The notes under the pieces: model-generated
Databases searched by the model: none
What the model was told of the DNA's origin: nothing
Seen by the model: only the letters and a program-made list of their open reading frames with translations
In this document: positions 24,401-37,851 of the stretch, piece after piece
Layout: every line of letters begins with the position of its first letter
How positions within the stretch are numbered: the first letter of the stretch is position 1
Assembly (NCBI GenBank): GCA_914767715.1
Contig: OU612070.1
Span: forward strand, 7,457,501-7,521,500
From: Membranipora membranacea
Taxonomy: Eukaryota > Bryozoa > Gymnolaemata > Cheilostomatida > Membraniporidae
Length of the DNA: 64,000 nt
Reading direction: 5' to 3'
Program-made: the position numbers and the translations under genes

Positions 24401-27290
24401 GACTAATAAGATAAGAATAAGATTAACCTAACTTGTAAAGTCATACCAACTTTGAGATTATGATTCAATTAAGTACAAACTAAGCTTTCAGCAAAGTCTA
24501 TTATTTTTAATAATGAGATTTGAGGTGGAAAATAAGAAAAAGGAAGAATTATCATCTGAGAAAACAAATACAGTGAGGTTTTGATACTGAACTGTCGAAC
24601 AGCTAAACACTCAGCTCATTAAAAGTATTTTCTGAATTTAGTGATTATCTCCTCCTGACCAAACTTTGAAGTTCATTCTAGGGAAGAGTATTTATCATTG
24701 GTAAATTAAACCCACATATAATTATGTATTATACCAATATAAACCCAATGAGCCACAACAATATTTAAAAAAATATCATTTCTCAAGGAAATCTACAAAA
24801 AACAGTTGTTACTAACAAAGTAATGTATCGCACACCTTGTTCCAATAGTCCGATTTCTTCCAAATTTGTTTTGGTTATTAAGAATAGAGCTGTCCAGATA
24901 TTTCCATTTTTGCATCATTGTAAGTTGCATGCAAGCAAAATGTAACATGTATATCTATTTTTTAAAAGTATGCTTGATGTATGCTTCTGATTGCGCAATA
25001 CACCAGAGACCTTAGCCTTTGATATACTATCTTTGTCTAAACAAAGCCCCTTCTATAACATGTTTTCAATTCAATCAATGTATCAGGTACAATAATCCTA
25101 TGTCTCAAATGCATCAAGTACAATTATAATCTGCAACAGGTAGCCTAATACTGTTAATACCAAAGATTATAGATTGTTAATAATACTACATTTTACAAAA
25201 TATTCTGATCAAGAAATAAATTATCGATGGTGCTGATTCGGATTCAGTAATTTAGCAGAAAATCTCATCATTAAACATTATGTTGAAATTAGCTCTTGAT
25301 CGGTTTCCCATCTTATTTCAATGTTTAATATTTGAACAAGATTTTTTTATTCATGTGTAGTTGGGTTGAAATTTCCATGCATATAAAGGTTTTTTCACCT
25401 TTGTCAAACATCCGTAGAGCGACCAGTAGAGCCTCCTGAGCCAAGCTACTCTAAGTGCATGGCAAGCTAGTGTAGCCATGACGTGAATGGTCATTATTAT
25501 TATTATAATCTCATATGACACCTGCCTCCACAATATACTGACTCTGTGGGTTCGGAAAGATCTTACTTGTAAATTTGAGTTGGATTACTTAGACAACACA
25601 AACGGGTATGCATCTTGCAATTTAGAAATTATGGCTAAGATAGATTATATTTTATTTGCTTCGATTATATAATGCAGAAAGCGTGCTAACAAAAATGAGG
25701 TGGATTTAAAAGTTGAAGGGTGAAGGGTCGGTCGCTCAGTGCGCATGCGTTGGAGGTCATGGTTTTGGTTGGCCCCGAGGGCTTTTCAATATGCAGCCAT
25801 GGATTTTCTCTTTTTGATTACAGACTTTGCAAGAAACTGATCTATGAATACTAAATTGCAATCTACCTATTATGATAAAGGGAAGGTTAACAAAATATGT
25901 GCATATCTTGGTACTGAGCATAGGGATTCCCAAGTTAAAATTGAGATGAGGCTGGACAATGTTTAACACAGCGTAATTCATTATGCTAGCGATTTCAATT
26001 GTAAGCAGAGGCTGTACACACCGCATTCATCGTACAGAGTGTTATCATGCGTTGCCTTTCATAATATAATTTGTAATTGTGTGGCTAATTAAAATTGTTT
26101 TTAAAAACAGGCGCATTAGCTATTGTTTGGTGACAAGATTAAGTGAACATAATCTCATAATTGTGTTGGTTTGTGTTGTCGCAATGTCTCTCTGTTTAGT
26201 CATACAATCAAATGATTTACTATGTAGTGATTGCTGGCATTAGGCTTACAAAACGACGGCTAATAATTTAGGCTAGCACAATATAATGAATGTTATCATG
26301 GGCCAAGGCCCCGTAACTCCTTGCTCTCTTTATCATCACAGACGTCAACACAGTGAACAATAACCTCATGACAGTAGATACCATAGAAAATACCTTTCAT
26401 CCTGTGATTTATCTGGATTTATCCCAATTAACCATATTGACTTCAAGCTGTTGATTGCATATGGCCAAGGAGCTATTGGTGACCGTAACTCAAATCAAGC
26501 TGCAAAACAAAATCCCTCATGCCTTCTCTGGTTTTTACCTGATCCTAATCAAATAGTAACTAGAAACTAAAAGTATTATATATCTGATATAGTATGCCTT
26601 CACAATAACAATACTACTACTATTAGGCCAATCTATTCTTTAATATTTTGCTTGAAAGACAGTAATTTATGTTTGAAACGTCCCAAATAAACTTCAATAA
26701 TTTTTAATTGACATTGTTTCTTCGATCAATCCTTGTTTGAAATGCGATAGTCTCAGGCCTTCTTGTGTATTTCTAAGGATTAAAACATTTCATAATTGTT
26801 TGATGGGTATCCTTGACTCAACTTTTATTCATATCACTGGATAAGGTCGGTTGATTCAAGTATCAGTAGATGAATTATGCGACCTCATTTAATCCACCCA
26901 CCCAAAAACTAAAACCAATAGTAATGAATTTGGATTGGAAATAGTAAATCAAATATCTATTGCTATCAATTCTATTGCTATCTTGCAAGTATAAGGGATT
27001 ATGGAGAGTTATTTAACCAGATTGACACGATTGTTTATTCTGCTTGGTGCTAGGCGTTCGAAATAATACCTGTATACAGGAAGAACATGTATGCTGGTAA
27101 AACTTCTGATATTTGGAGACATTCAAGTTTGATCCTAGATTCTTCTTTTAAATAATTCTCTCATTTAAGTTTTTATGTTTAGCCGGATACAAGGACGGGA
27201 TATGATAAATTAGGCAAAGTGGGATAACTTCTAATTTATGATAAGCACGACATTGTATGAAAATGAGAAGCTAACTCTACAGAAACTTGA
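24400..27290. other. No gene seen
   Basis: Long AT-rich stretch. No splice-consistent frame, inverted repeat with flanking duplication, or RNA signal could be supported. Confidence 0.35.
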
Positions 27291-28010
27291 AGCCAAAATA
27301 CTTTTAATGAACTGAGCATAGTCGGACTAGCCCTAGAAGAGGTTAACTCTCCCTAGCACATGTGTTTTATTTGGGTGAGGGTAACAGCTTAGTGGACTTC
27401 CGTTATTTCCACACTGTTAATAACAGATAACAGCTATACATTTCACAGATTACTATCTACATCGGAAACTGCATTATCAGATACAAAATTTCCACTTTTC
27501 CGTAATTCGAAAGCACTTAGTGTTTAACATGTCTATTATTGCGACAACTCCAACTACACTATAAAACACTAAATGAAATACTATCGCTGAATAGATATAT
27601 TCCACTTTCATCAGATTAGACTTAGATTCACTTTAGCAGCGTCCATTGCCCTATATTATCACCCATTCATTCATTATCAACTGGGACAGTTGTTAACCTG
27701 AATTATAGTAAGATAGATCTGGAAGATTGTGTATGATAAAAGGACACATATATACTAGGATCGCGTTACAAATTAATGTTCCAGCTGACGTTAGTTGAAA
27801 TAATTTCCATACCTAATATATCGCTATTGGTTAAAGTGCAGTGTCATTCAATTATCAACCATCCTACAAACCACAATAGATAGATTGTAGAATATTCAAA
27901 TATCACACCTCATTTATGGAATCCAATCTTATTTCACGGGACCATAAACTAAAGTGATACATTGCCCATGTCAACATATCAAGATGCGATCATGAAGTGT
28001 TTGTGGTTAA
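27290..28010. repeat. Segmental-duplication block, copy C
   Basis: Matches 18.78-19.11 and 20.02-20.29 kb. The 19.3-19.95 kb dispersed repeat of copy B is largely missing here, so the copies have diverged by insertion or deletion. Confidence 0.55.
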
Positions 28011-28309
28011 ATTGATAATCCACAAAATTGAAAGTTTTGTGTTTATGATAAACACATGTGTATACAAAAACCCATAACCAGTGCCTCATATCACTTTTTC
28101 AAAAAGTTTTTTTGAAAAAAATAGAAAAAACGGCTGAATCACAGTCCTGTGTCCTACCATGTATGTGTAGTAAAACCAGATGAGGGTGTGCTATTGCTAT
28201 TTTTTGTCTGATTTATGCCATGAAAGCTTGAATTTATTTAAAAATTCAAAAACAGCCTACTTTACCCATATATCTCCATCATACATCAATGGAAATCAGT
28301 AAGCTTCAG

Positions 28310-28382
28310 CGGCTTGGGTGGCGGAGTGGCTAGTGTGCTCGATCACAGTGCAAGTCGCCCAGGTTAATTTCCCGGTTGAGAC
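28310..28382 (+). repeat. tRNA-like sequence (class II-like, degenerate)
   Basis: GGTGGCGGAGTGGCTAGTG resembles the 5' half of Ser/Leu tRNAs. The 3' part AGGTTAATTTCCCGG is a damaged B box. It is best read as the 5' head of the SINE family whose 3' modules follow. Confidence 0.5.
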
Positions 28383-28434
28383 CAAAAAAGAGCAAAGGGG
28401 TGAATTTGGATAATAATATATTTTTACATACATC

Positions 28435-28747
28435 ACAATTATAACAATTATTGCGCGAGAGGCACGAGTTCGAATCCCGATGAAGACAGATTTTCTTTTT
28501 TACATTATCATATCTTTCACTACTTGGTGGCTAATACCACAATAATAAAATAATTGTTGCGCTGGAGGCCCAAGTTCAAGTCAAGATGAAGACATTTTTT
28601 TTACATTTATAATATCTTTCACTACTTGGTAGTTTATACCATAATTATACCGTGTTTGTTGTGCAGGAGGCCCGAGTTCAAATCCCGGTGAAGACAGATT
28701 TTGTTTTTTTTACATATCATCTCTTTCACTACTTGGTGGTTTGTACC
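28435..28747 (+). repeat. Tandem array of SINE 3' modules, period about 104 bp
   Basis: Three units each contain a TTG(C/T)GC-GAGGC start, a B-box-like GAGTTCGAATCCC or derivative, GATGAAGACA, a T-run and CTTTCACTACTTGGT. A fourth unit starts after the inserted 1.6-kb element (about 30377-30395), so the array predates that insertion. Confidence 0.65.
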
Positions 28748-30368
28748 CATAGACTTAATAATAAACCTAGACAGGACACTGTATATAGCTGAGGTGAGGC
28801 ACTTTATTATGGTGACGCGACCTCACTGGAGGGTGTAGAAACAGTGATTTTCACTGATGGCTATCATTGATTTACCTGTCCCAACTCTGGTTTAATGTTG
28901 ATAACTCAATTGGCTTCGATGGGAATTTAAGTTTGAAAATTGCAATAGATTCAACAGCTTCTGATGATCATTTTGATAGTCTGTTTAGCTTCATAGCTCA
29001 AATATTATCAAAAAAGCAACCTATTGACAATGGTCCATAGACTTAAAGCTATAATTTTTTTTGCAGTTTCAGTCCTGAATAAATGCTTATATCTCAAACA
29101 ATTTTGATTGAATTTTGAGTTTAAAAATTGCAATAGATTTGGTAGCTTGTGGAGATCATTTTGATGGTCTGTTCTGCCTTGTAGCTCAAGTATAACCATG
29201 AAGTTCAGGACTTTCTTCCGTGGAATAACTGAGGAAGCAAGCTATTGAATTTACTTGGTGAATACACAATTACCAAAGAAATGACTAATTTCATCCTTGC
29301 TTTTTTTGAATGCTTTTTTGCTCATTTTGAGCCAGGCATACACAATAAGAAATGTCATAACCTTAGACGAAATCCCCACCACCATTATTGAAATGTGACC
29401 AAACGAGATAGTTGGAAGTAAACAAGTCAAGGCCGGACCTCACAAAGCTTCAAATAAAATTGAAGTTCATAGTAGACAATATCCTGTGTAGCTAACATAA
29501 TGGTCAATTCGGTGGGTCAAAAGTAAAGGGAGACCTCCTGCCCCGGCAGCATTCTCCTCGTTCTTACCTTATATTAGCAGCCTGATAAAACAAGCAACAG
29601 CTAAGTCCAGTAATTTAGCAAATCATAATACATCAATTCTGACCACGAAACACTATCTTATGAACTTTTGAAATACTATTATGTTTATTGGGTCTGCTGG
29701 AGTCAGCAATATAGCAACAGATTTCTAGATTTCTGAGTACACAACAGTTGTAACACTCATCAAGCTAAGCACTATTTGTTCACAATGGATAAGCCAGGCC
29801 AGAGCGGATCTTCTGAACCACCAGTATGTAACTGTGATACAATGACTATACTTTTCTTTGCCTGCTAGGTATTGTCCTTGCTTGTTCGGTTATAACAAGG
29901 AGGAAAGTCCTTAACTCCCCGGTTACAACGCTGAACAGACCTTCAAAATGAGCCCCATAAGCTGCTGAGTCTATTGCAATTTCAAACTGGAAATCCCATT
30001 AAAATTGATTAGGCAATAAACTTCAATCAAGGTTGAAACTGCAAAAAAAATTATAGCTTTAAGTCTATGCACCGTTTTCAATAGCTTGCTTTATTGATAA
30101 TATTTAAGCTACGAAGCTAAATAGACTATCAAGATGATCGGCAGAAGCTGCTGAATATATTGCAATTTTCAAATTTAAATTCCAATTAAAGCCAATTGAG
30201 TTATCAACATTTAACCAGAGCTGGGACAGGTAAATCAATGATATCTATGGGTAAAAATCACTGTTTCTACACCCTCCAGTGACGTCACGTCACCATAATA
30301 AAGTGCCTCACTGCCTCAATGCTAATGCTCCATACAGTGTCCTGTCTAGGTTTATTATTAAGTCTATG
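28748..30368. mobile_element. 1.6-kb long-TIR element with 8-bp target duplication
   Basis: The left end CATAGACTTAATAATAAACC is exactly inverted at the right end, and pairing continues with minor gaps for over 300 bp (AGACAGGACACTGTAT, AGTGAGGCACTTTATTATGG, TGGAGGGTGTAGAAACAG). The flanks TTTGTACC at 28740-28747 and 30369-30376 are identical. It interrupts the SINE array. An 8-bp duplication fits hAT, P or Mutator; the ends do not decide. There is no transposase. A fragment of the same end occurs at about 53283-53312. Confidence 0.85.
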
Positions 30369-30376
30369 TTTGTACC

Positions 30377-33330
30377 ACAATTATAACATGTCTGTTGCGC
30401 TATATTCTATGGCTGTACTCGCTGAAAATAATTGAGGGGGGGAGTTCTGCCACCTAATAGGTCAACGATACTCAGGTTGTCTTCCTCATAGGTTGCATGG
30501 AAAGGACAGCCATTTTATTTTGCACTTGTAATGACATCGCCAATTGGCCATCCATCGTAAACTTAATCGACAACCTGAGTGTCCATCATCGACACCCCTG
30601 AAGTTTTGTGGCCTTTATGACCACGGCATTTCTAGTTAATTTTATTACATGGGATAATTATACAATGTTCCATCAGATTATCAAGCTAAGGTTATTATAG
30701 ACTGAAATACAGGGGGATGTGTGATATGTGTGGTTGTTATTTGTAAAGCATTAGGTGGGTGTAACACAATCTGGAGAGTTGTTACACTCAAAAAATCACA
30801 CATAGCAACATGATAAAAATGGAACCATAGTATCTATGATGATCCAGGTTTTTATCAGATCAATTCCTTTTGTTTCATATTTCCTCCATCTGTGCACCAA
30901 CACAAGTCATATAATTTCTATGTTTGGCAACGATCTTTATATTCACTGTATTGAAGAAAGCAACATAACTACCGTTTTAACACGCAATTAGATATTAAAT
31001 ACCGAATTATGCGTTAACATGTCAGGGGCAGCAATATATCAGTTTATGCAACACCCATAGAGAGATTGGTATGGATTTATTTAGGAAATCATGAAGAATA
31101 CTACTACTAACATTTTTAAATTGATGGAGACAATCTTTGTGTTTCATGACTCGAAGATGCTTTGCGATGCTCTTGCAAGAATTCTACATCAAGATCATGA
31201 GAATCGGTGGTTCTTAACTCCATAAGAATCCACTCTAGCAGCCTTGCAGCAATTGTCCAGTAATTTAAAATCCTTTAGACTGTGGTCCACAATTAATTCA
31301 AGAACCACTCTAATTTAATCAAACTCTTTATCTAGTAATGATATATAGTTAAAAACTCAGCAATATATGGCTTGCAATTTTCTCTTGTAAATTTTCTCAT
31401 TGCAACTGTCTGATTTCTTAGAAAAATTTTGGTCCTTCCTGGACTGTTGAGATTTTTGTGGTTCAAAATTGCATAACTGGTACAACTGGCTGAAAGACCA
31501 ATAAATTTTTATTTTTCTGTCTTTGGATTACAGTAATGTGAGCATGTGTGTGACAGTGATAATACATTCAAATCAAGCTTATGCAAGGCAATCAACATCA
31601 GGTTTTATTATTTGCCTTAACTAACTTTATGAAAAGTACTGAGTCAGACCATATTTGGCATTCTCTATCATCTAGGCGACATCTTAGTAACAGAAATAGT
31701 GAATTAACTCAGATGTATGATCTATTGAGGAGAACACAATGTAGTAATTTAGCCAAAAACTGAATAATGCAGAGACTTATGCAGAGGTTCAACAGTCTAC
31801 GTTTATACAAATCTGAGTGCTTAGATTCTCAAATTAACTTTGAACAAGTGGAATTATTAAGTATATATATATATCATAGGAAACATTATATCAATAAGCG
31901 CTGCTAACTCATGGCAGGATAACAATATGACACAGCAGAAGCATAAAAATGAGTAATATGACTGTATTAATCATTATTTGTCACATGAAATTACTAGTTA
32001 TGTTACTGAGATGTCAGTGACAATAGTACATTCTAACCAGTCCATAGAAGAGGATGGAGATAAGACATGCCACACCTCCGCACAAAGGAACAGCCCCAGT
32101 GGAAGATTTAGCGACCAAGACAATGTGTGTTCTCAACTCAATTATTGAATGGGAGTGACTAAACTTTATCAACTATGCACTGATAATCATATCATATTTT
32201 GTATAAAGGATCGAAAATTTTCTTAGGTTTGACTGAGCTTAAGTTGATCTTAATAGAACAGGTAGGGAAAATTTTAGTTATTAGGCCGGGTATTCACCAA
32301 TTTTTGGATTATTTTTGGGAAAGCGGCGATAGGAAAATGTACGCCCCTCTAAGAACAGAATCTTCTCCTGAATGATCATCCCACAACATAATGAGCATTA
32401 AGTGTGTACCCATACAAGACTATCGGTTATGAAAGAACTCTTGGTGATAGGGGTAATAGCTAGAGTTGTGTGCATGAACTTTGGTTTGACTTGGTAATAT
32501 TTGAATTTCAAATTATTATTGATGGTTGATCATAAAATGTAACTCCCACGATGTCATGTTTTATTAAGAGCTTGTTATGGTTACCAAGTTTGTCTACAGT
32601 AACCTTGATCGCATATTCCTAATGCACAGAAATATAATAAGCGATAGTGTCTATTGTAATCTTTTTTTATTTCTTTACTCTAAGTTAGAGTCACTATATC
32701 TCACTATATCGTCACTATATCTCCAAATTATGCTGTGAAGTAGAATCAATGCTGTAACTGCTATAGGTGAGGCTAGACAGAGGCATACAAGGCCCAACTA
32801 GACTGCAAGATTTGACTTGTTTAATGTTGTATATCTAGAAGTCTGAACTCAATATCCAAGGCTCAACTAATAAAGCGTAAAGACTCTTTTTAACGCTTTT
32901 AATTTCCTTTTTCATCGCTCATGGCCATTGAGTACACTGCACAAAGTGAATAATATATCACTATCTATCGAACAGGCTAGGCAAAAGATGTACAAGGCTA
33001 ATGTAGCAATGACAATGTAATGACAAACATATATCTAGGCACAAAATCTGGTTTGTGGGTTTGAATATGGATTGAAATCACAAGCTTGTCTCTGTCTGTA
33101 GACTGAGGAATATTAGGTGAACGAGATACAACATAAACAACGGAAATATTAAAAGAAGGTGTTCTTTTTATCAACCACATCTTTGTTTCTGAAAGCACAG
33201 TCCAACCATCAGATGTATTCACCAAAAAAATTATTCTGTATTCATCTTCATTGAAGTTTAAGACTGCTGATCAAAAAATTGTAACAATATACCAGGCCCC
33301 TGCCACGATGACCCTTGCTACAACATAGAT
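30377..33330. other. No gene; segmental-duplication tail
   Basis: Blocks at 30.7-30.85, 31.43-32.19 and 32.75-32.98 kb match other copies. A short TA run lies at about 31862-31873. A small inverted pair (ACTCAGGTTGTC near 30471 and its complement near 30570) is present. No coding frame is conserved. Confidence 0.4.
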
Positions 33331-33338
33331 TATTATAC

Positions 33339-33622
33339 TTAAGCCTTGTACCCACCAATGTGATTTTTTAATCTCAGGAATTTCTAAGATTTTGCACTGG
33401 CAATCATTAAAGAATTTGTGGGTACCACAAAATGCAGCACAACATATCACACAACATATCGCACGAAAGTAGAATCAATTCTACTTTCGTGAGAAGGTAT
33501 TTGTAAACGCACGATCTCTGTGTATTTTGTACCCATCAATCACAGCAATGCACAAGTGGTCGTGCATGATCGCAGATGAGTTCCTGGGACAGTTATGCAG
33601 TTGATGGGTACCAGGCTTTAAA
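33339..33622. mobile_element. MITE with GTACCC ends and an internal perfect palindrome
   Basis: Left TTAAGCCTTGTACCCACCAA and right TTGATGGGTACCAGGCTTTAA are inverted with two mismatches and an indel. The TTAA at each edge may be the target duplication. In the middle, CACGAAAGTAGAAT (33462-33475) is exactly inverted at 33478-33491 around a CA loop. Confidence 0.55.
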
Positions 33623-34552
33623 GGGCAACCAAGGGTTCAAACAACTTCTCATTGATGGCCATTGATTAATAGCAGATTGCACCTTCTGCATGGGGAAAAA
33701 GACAAAATATAATTCGGATGATTATTCAGCCAGAATTATTGCGAAACATTTCTTCCATCAGGTACTCAAACTCAGCTAAAAGAGAATACCACATAGCAGT
33801 TTCCTGTTCCTGTTATTATTTAGCCTGTGCTCTATAATTATTACAGCAGAGTCTTGGAACCTCCCCTAAACTGAAGTGTTGCCCAGCTTAGAGTCAGCAA
33901 CTACTTTGAGTTTTGCATAGTGTAATGCACAAAGCTGATGCTGCCCAGTACATTATTTGCTACCCATTAATGCATTGCTGTGAAACCTTGGTTGCCCTTT
34001 GACAGGTAATATAGACCACTTACCTTTTATCACACTGAATGATCATAATCTGAAAATACTAAGGCCTTAATATATTTAGTGGGAATACTATTTTCCAACT
34101 TTGTGGAGACAATGAAAATTTTTTGATATAGCGTACAAAACAAATTTTTGAAAAATCAGGGGAACCGTTGCTCAGTAGACTCCCTTTCCTAGATGACCTA
34201 AAAATAGGCAATGAGAGAACAATGACCACAAGGAACCAATGATCAACAATATCTCAGCTGAAGGCTTTTTGGCTGACACTGAGGTAGATACAACATGCAG
34301 TGCAGCGGATACTACTTTGCAGCACGAGGGGCTTCAGCTACACACCATGAGTTAAGACCACTTTTGAAGCTGCTCTCCATCCAACTTCCTCATGACATGA
34401 AGCCATCCCTGTGTGTCATGAAGTAAATGGATTGGAGCAGCAACCTGAGTTTTAACAAGTGGTTATAATATAATATCAAATTATATAAGTACATTCTTGG
34501 CGGAGGTATCTGATTATGCCCAATCAGGAACCGATCCACACAGCCATGAGAA
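33623..34552. other. No gene seen; left flank of the large element
   Basis: Unique-looking sequence up to the insertion site. A 35-codon frame near 34240-34350 has no support. Confidence 0.4.
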
Positions 34553-34560
34553 CTCTGTAA
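34553..34560. repeat. Target-site duplication, left (CTCTGTAA)
   Basis: Identical to 57383-57390. The flanking bases outside (A left, C right) and inside differ, so the duplication is exactly 8 bp. Confidence 0.85.
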
Positions 34561-34568
34561 GGAAAACG

Positions 34569-34650
34569 CCCAAAACGGCCCGCGGCCCAAAACGGCCCGC
34601 GGCCCAAAACGGCCCGAGGCCCAAAACGGCCCGCGGCCCAAAACGGCCCA
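34569..34650. repeat. Terminal 17-bp GC-rich repeats, left
   Basis: Four tandem copies of CCCAAAACGGCCCGCGG (one with GAGG), then a partial copy that fuses to the first 113-bp unit through CCAGCATG. They stand out sharply from the AT-rich surroundings. Frames rich in Pro and Arg across them are artefacts. Confidence 0.9.
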
Positions 34651-36908
34651 GCATGATTTATGAGTTCTCCAAGTCCCAAAACCTCTAAAAAATGAGTTAA
34701 GTCAACGAACTTAAGTTTTTGGGAAAAAACTTAAGTTTTCAAATTTTTCAAAAAAACGGCCCATCTTGGTTTTTGAGTTCTCCAAGTCCCAAAACCTCTA
34801 AAAAATGAGTTAAGTCAACGAACTTAAGTTTTTGGGAAAAAACTTAAGTTTTCAAATTTTTCAAAAAAACGGCCCATCTTGGTTTTTGAGTTCTCCAAGT
34901 CCCAAAACCTCTAAAAAATGAGTTAAGTCAACGAACTTAAGTTTTTGGGAAAAAACTTAAGTTTTCAAATTTTTCAAAAAAACGGCCCATCTTGGTTTTT
35001 GAGTACTCCAAGTCCCAAAAACTCTAAAAAATGAGTTAAGTCAACGAATTTAAGTTTTTGGGAAAAAACTTAAGTTTTCAAATTTTTCAAAAATACGGCC
35101 CATCTTGGTTTTTGAGTTCTCCAAGTCCCAAAACGTCTAAAAAATGAGTTAAGTCAACGAACTTAAGTTTTTGGGAAAAAACTTAAGTTTTCAAATTTTT
35201 CAAAAAAACGGCCCATCTTGGTTTTTGAGTACTCCAAGTCCCAAAAACTCTAAAAAAATGAGTTAAGTCAACGAACTTAAGTTCTTGGGAAAAAACTTAA
35301 GTTTTTGGGAAAAAACTAAAGTTTTCAAATTTTTCAAAAAAACGGCCCATCTTGGTTTTTGAGTTATCCAAGTCCCAAAACCTCTAAAAAATGAGTTAAG
35401 TCAACGAACTTAAGTTCTTGGGAAAAAACTTAAGTTTTTGGGAAAAAACTAAAGTTTTCAAATTTTTCAAAAAAACGGCCCATCTTGGTTTTTGAGTTAT
35501 CCAAGTCCCAAAACCTCTAAAAAATGAGTTAAGTCAACGAACTTAAGTTTTTGGGAAAAAACTTAAGTTTTCAAATTTTTCAAAAAAACGGCCCATCTTG
35601 GTTTTTGAGTTCTCCAAGTCCCAAAACCTCTAAAAAATGAGTTAAGTCAACGAACTTAAGTTCTTGGGAAAAAACTTAAGTTTTTGGGAAAAAACTAAAG
35701 TTTTCAAATTTTTCAAAAAAACGGCCCATCATGGTTTTTGAGTTATCCAAGTCCCAAAACCTCTAAAAAATGAGTTAAGTCAACGAACTTAAGTTTTTGG
35801 GAAAAAACTTAAGTTTTCAAATTTTTCAAAAAAACGGCCCATCTTGGTTTTTGAGTACTCCAAGTCCCAAAAACTCTAAAAAAATGAGTTAAGTCAACGA
35901 ACTTAAGTTCTTGGGAAAAAACTTAAGTTTTTGGGAATAAACTTAAGTTTTCAAATTTTTCAAAAAAACGGCCCATCTTCGTTTTTGAGTTCTCCAAGTC
36001 CCAAAACCTCTAAAAAATGAGTTAAGTCAACGAACTTAAGTTCTTGGGAAAAAACTTAAGTTTTTGGGAATAAACTTAAGTTTTCAAATTTTTCAAAAAA
36101 ACGGCCCATCTTGGTTTTTGAGTTCTCCAAGTCCCAAAACCTCTAAAAAATGAGTTAAGTCAATGATCTTAAGTATTTGGGAAAAAACTTAACTTTTTGG
36201 GAAAAAACTTAAGTTTTCAAATTTTTCAAAAAAACGGCCCATCTTGGTTTTTGAGTTGTCCAAGTCCCAAAAACTCTAAAAAAATGAGTTAAGTCAACGA
36301 ACTTAAGTTCTTGGGAAAACACTTAAGTTTTTGGGAAAAAACTTAAGTTTTCAAATTTTTCAAAAAAAACGGCCCATCTTGGTTTTTGAGTTCTCCAAGT
36401 CCCAAAACGTCTAAAAAATGAGTTAAGTCAACGAACTTAAGTTTTTGGGAAAAAACTTAAGTTTTCAAATTTTTCAAAAAAACGGCCCATCTTGGTTTTT
36501 GAGTACTCCAAGTCCCAAAAACTCTAAAAAAATGAGTTAAGTCAACGAACTTAAGTTTTTGGGAAAAAACTTAAGTTTTTGGGAATAAACTTAAGTTTCA
36601 AATTTTTCAAAAAAACGGCCCATCTTGGTTTTTGAGTTCTCCAAGTCCCAAAACCTCTAAAAAATGAGTTAAGTCAACGAACTTAAGTTTTTGGGAAAAA
36701 ACTTAAGTTTTCAAATTTTTCAAAAAAACGGCCCATCTTGGTTTTTGAGTTCTCCAAGTCCCAAAACCTCTAAAAAATGAGTTAAGTCAACGAACTTAAG
36801 TTCTTGGGAAAAAACTTAAGTTTTCAAATTTTTCAAAAAAACGGCCCATCTTGGTTTTTGAGTTCTCCAAGTCTCAAAACCTCTAAAAAATGAGTTAAGT
36901 CAACGAAC
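34645..36908 (+). repeat. Left arm array of 113/134-bp units
   Basis: About 19-20 head-to-tail units, each with CGGCCCATCTTGGTTTTTGA, CCAAGTCCCAAAACCTCT, TGAGTTAAGTCAACGAACTT and AACTTAAGTTTTCAAATTTT. Spacing between CGGCCC motifs is 113 bp in about half the units and 133-135 bp in the others, which carry a second TTGGGAAAAAACTTAAG segment. The two lengths are interspersed, consistent with unequal exchange. Each unit has two or more palindromic ACTTAAGT sites. Confidence 0.92.
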
Positions 36909-37851
36909 TAGGCCAGCAGCAGCACCTCAATATTGTTTCATTGTGTGTAAGGATGATGAACAGAGAAAATTAATAGCAAATAATCAAATTATATTTATTA
37001 TTGTTTTGATTTTTGAAGTGGTACTATTCCATAAGTGGGGCAATAAATAATGTTTTGCTAAAATTATTTTCTGATGCAGATTCTACAATATTTCTGCAGA
37101 ACTAACTTGCAAAAGTTACTTGGCAACATTTAGCCAATCAAAATGGATTATTTTGACGATTAGCCAATGACAGTGCAGAGCATTTTTGTTTATAAAAGAT
37201 GGCCGCCAACCATGAGGCTTGCTGCATTAATTCCCACAACACAGAGCATATGATAAAATCCACTGATTAAATTGTCACAACAGCAACTGGACAATGCTCT
37301 GAGCAAAGCTGAGGATTGGGTTTTGCTAGACAAACAGCCTGAGCAGCAGGAATGAGGAAGCTACTGAATTACTCTGGATCAGAGAGATTAGCTACCATCA
37401 TAATGCATTATGATCATGGGATATATATTGTTGTGATAGAATGGAGAATGATGACAATAGAAATGAACATTCTTTCTATGCTCACAAAATCTGATATCTG
37501 AGATTTGCATAACAAAACTAGTAGCTGCACAGAAAGCCCACACCAGGAAAAATGTGAGTGTTAAGATGAATGATTGTGATTGTTTACTTCACTTTCAGGT
37601 TTCAATGTTTTTGTTTACTACAAGTACATTTATTTGTTTATTTCATGAACATACTAGTGTTTCTTCTAGTACTAGTAGCCTATCCTCATCCCAGGTGTTT
37701 CAATGTGATGGTAGGTTATCAATATTATTAGAAAATCAATAATTTAAAAAGATCGGGTTTATGTAAAAAAAATAGGTCTATGTAATTGTTGACCTTACTT
37801 TCAGCAAGGAGTAACTTGGCTATTACAGCTTACTCCAGTCCAAATCACAGG

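Noticed and set aside
34497-34688. Pro/Arg-rich open frames on both strands across the left terminus
   Set aside because: They are translations of the 17-bp GC-rich tandem repeats, not genes.
34645-36908. CRISPR-like regular array
   Set aside because: Units are 113/134 bp, contiguous and without unique spacers, and the context is eukaryotic.
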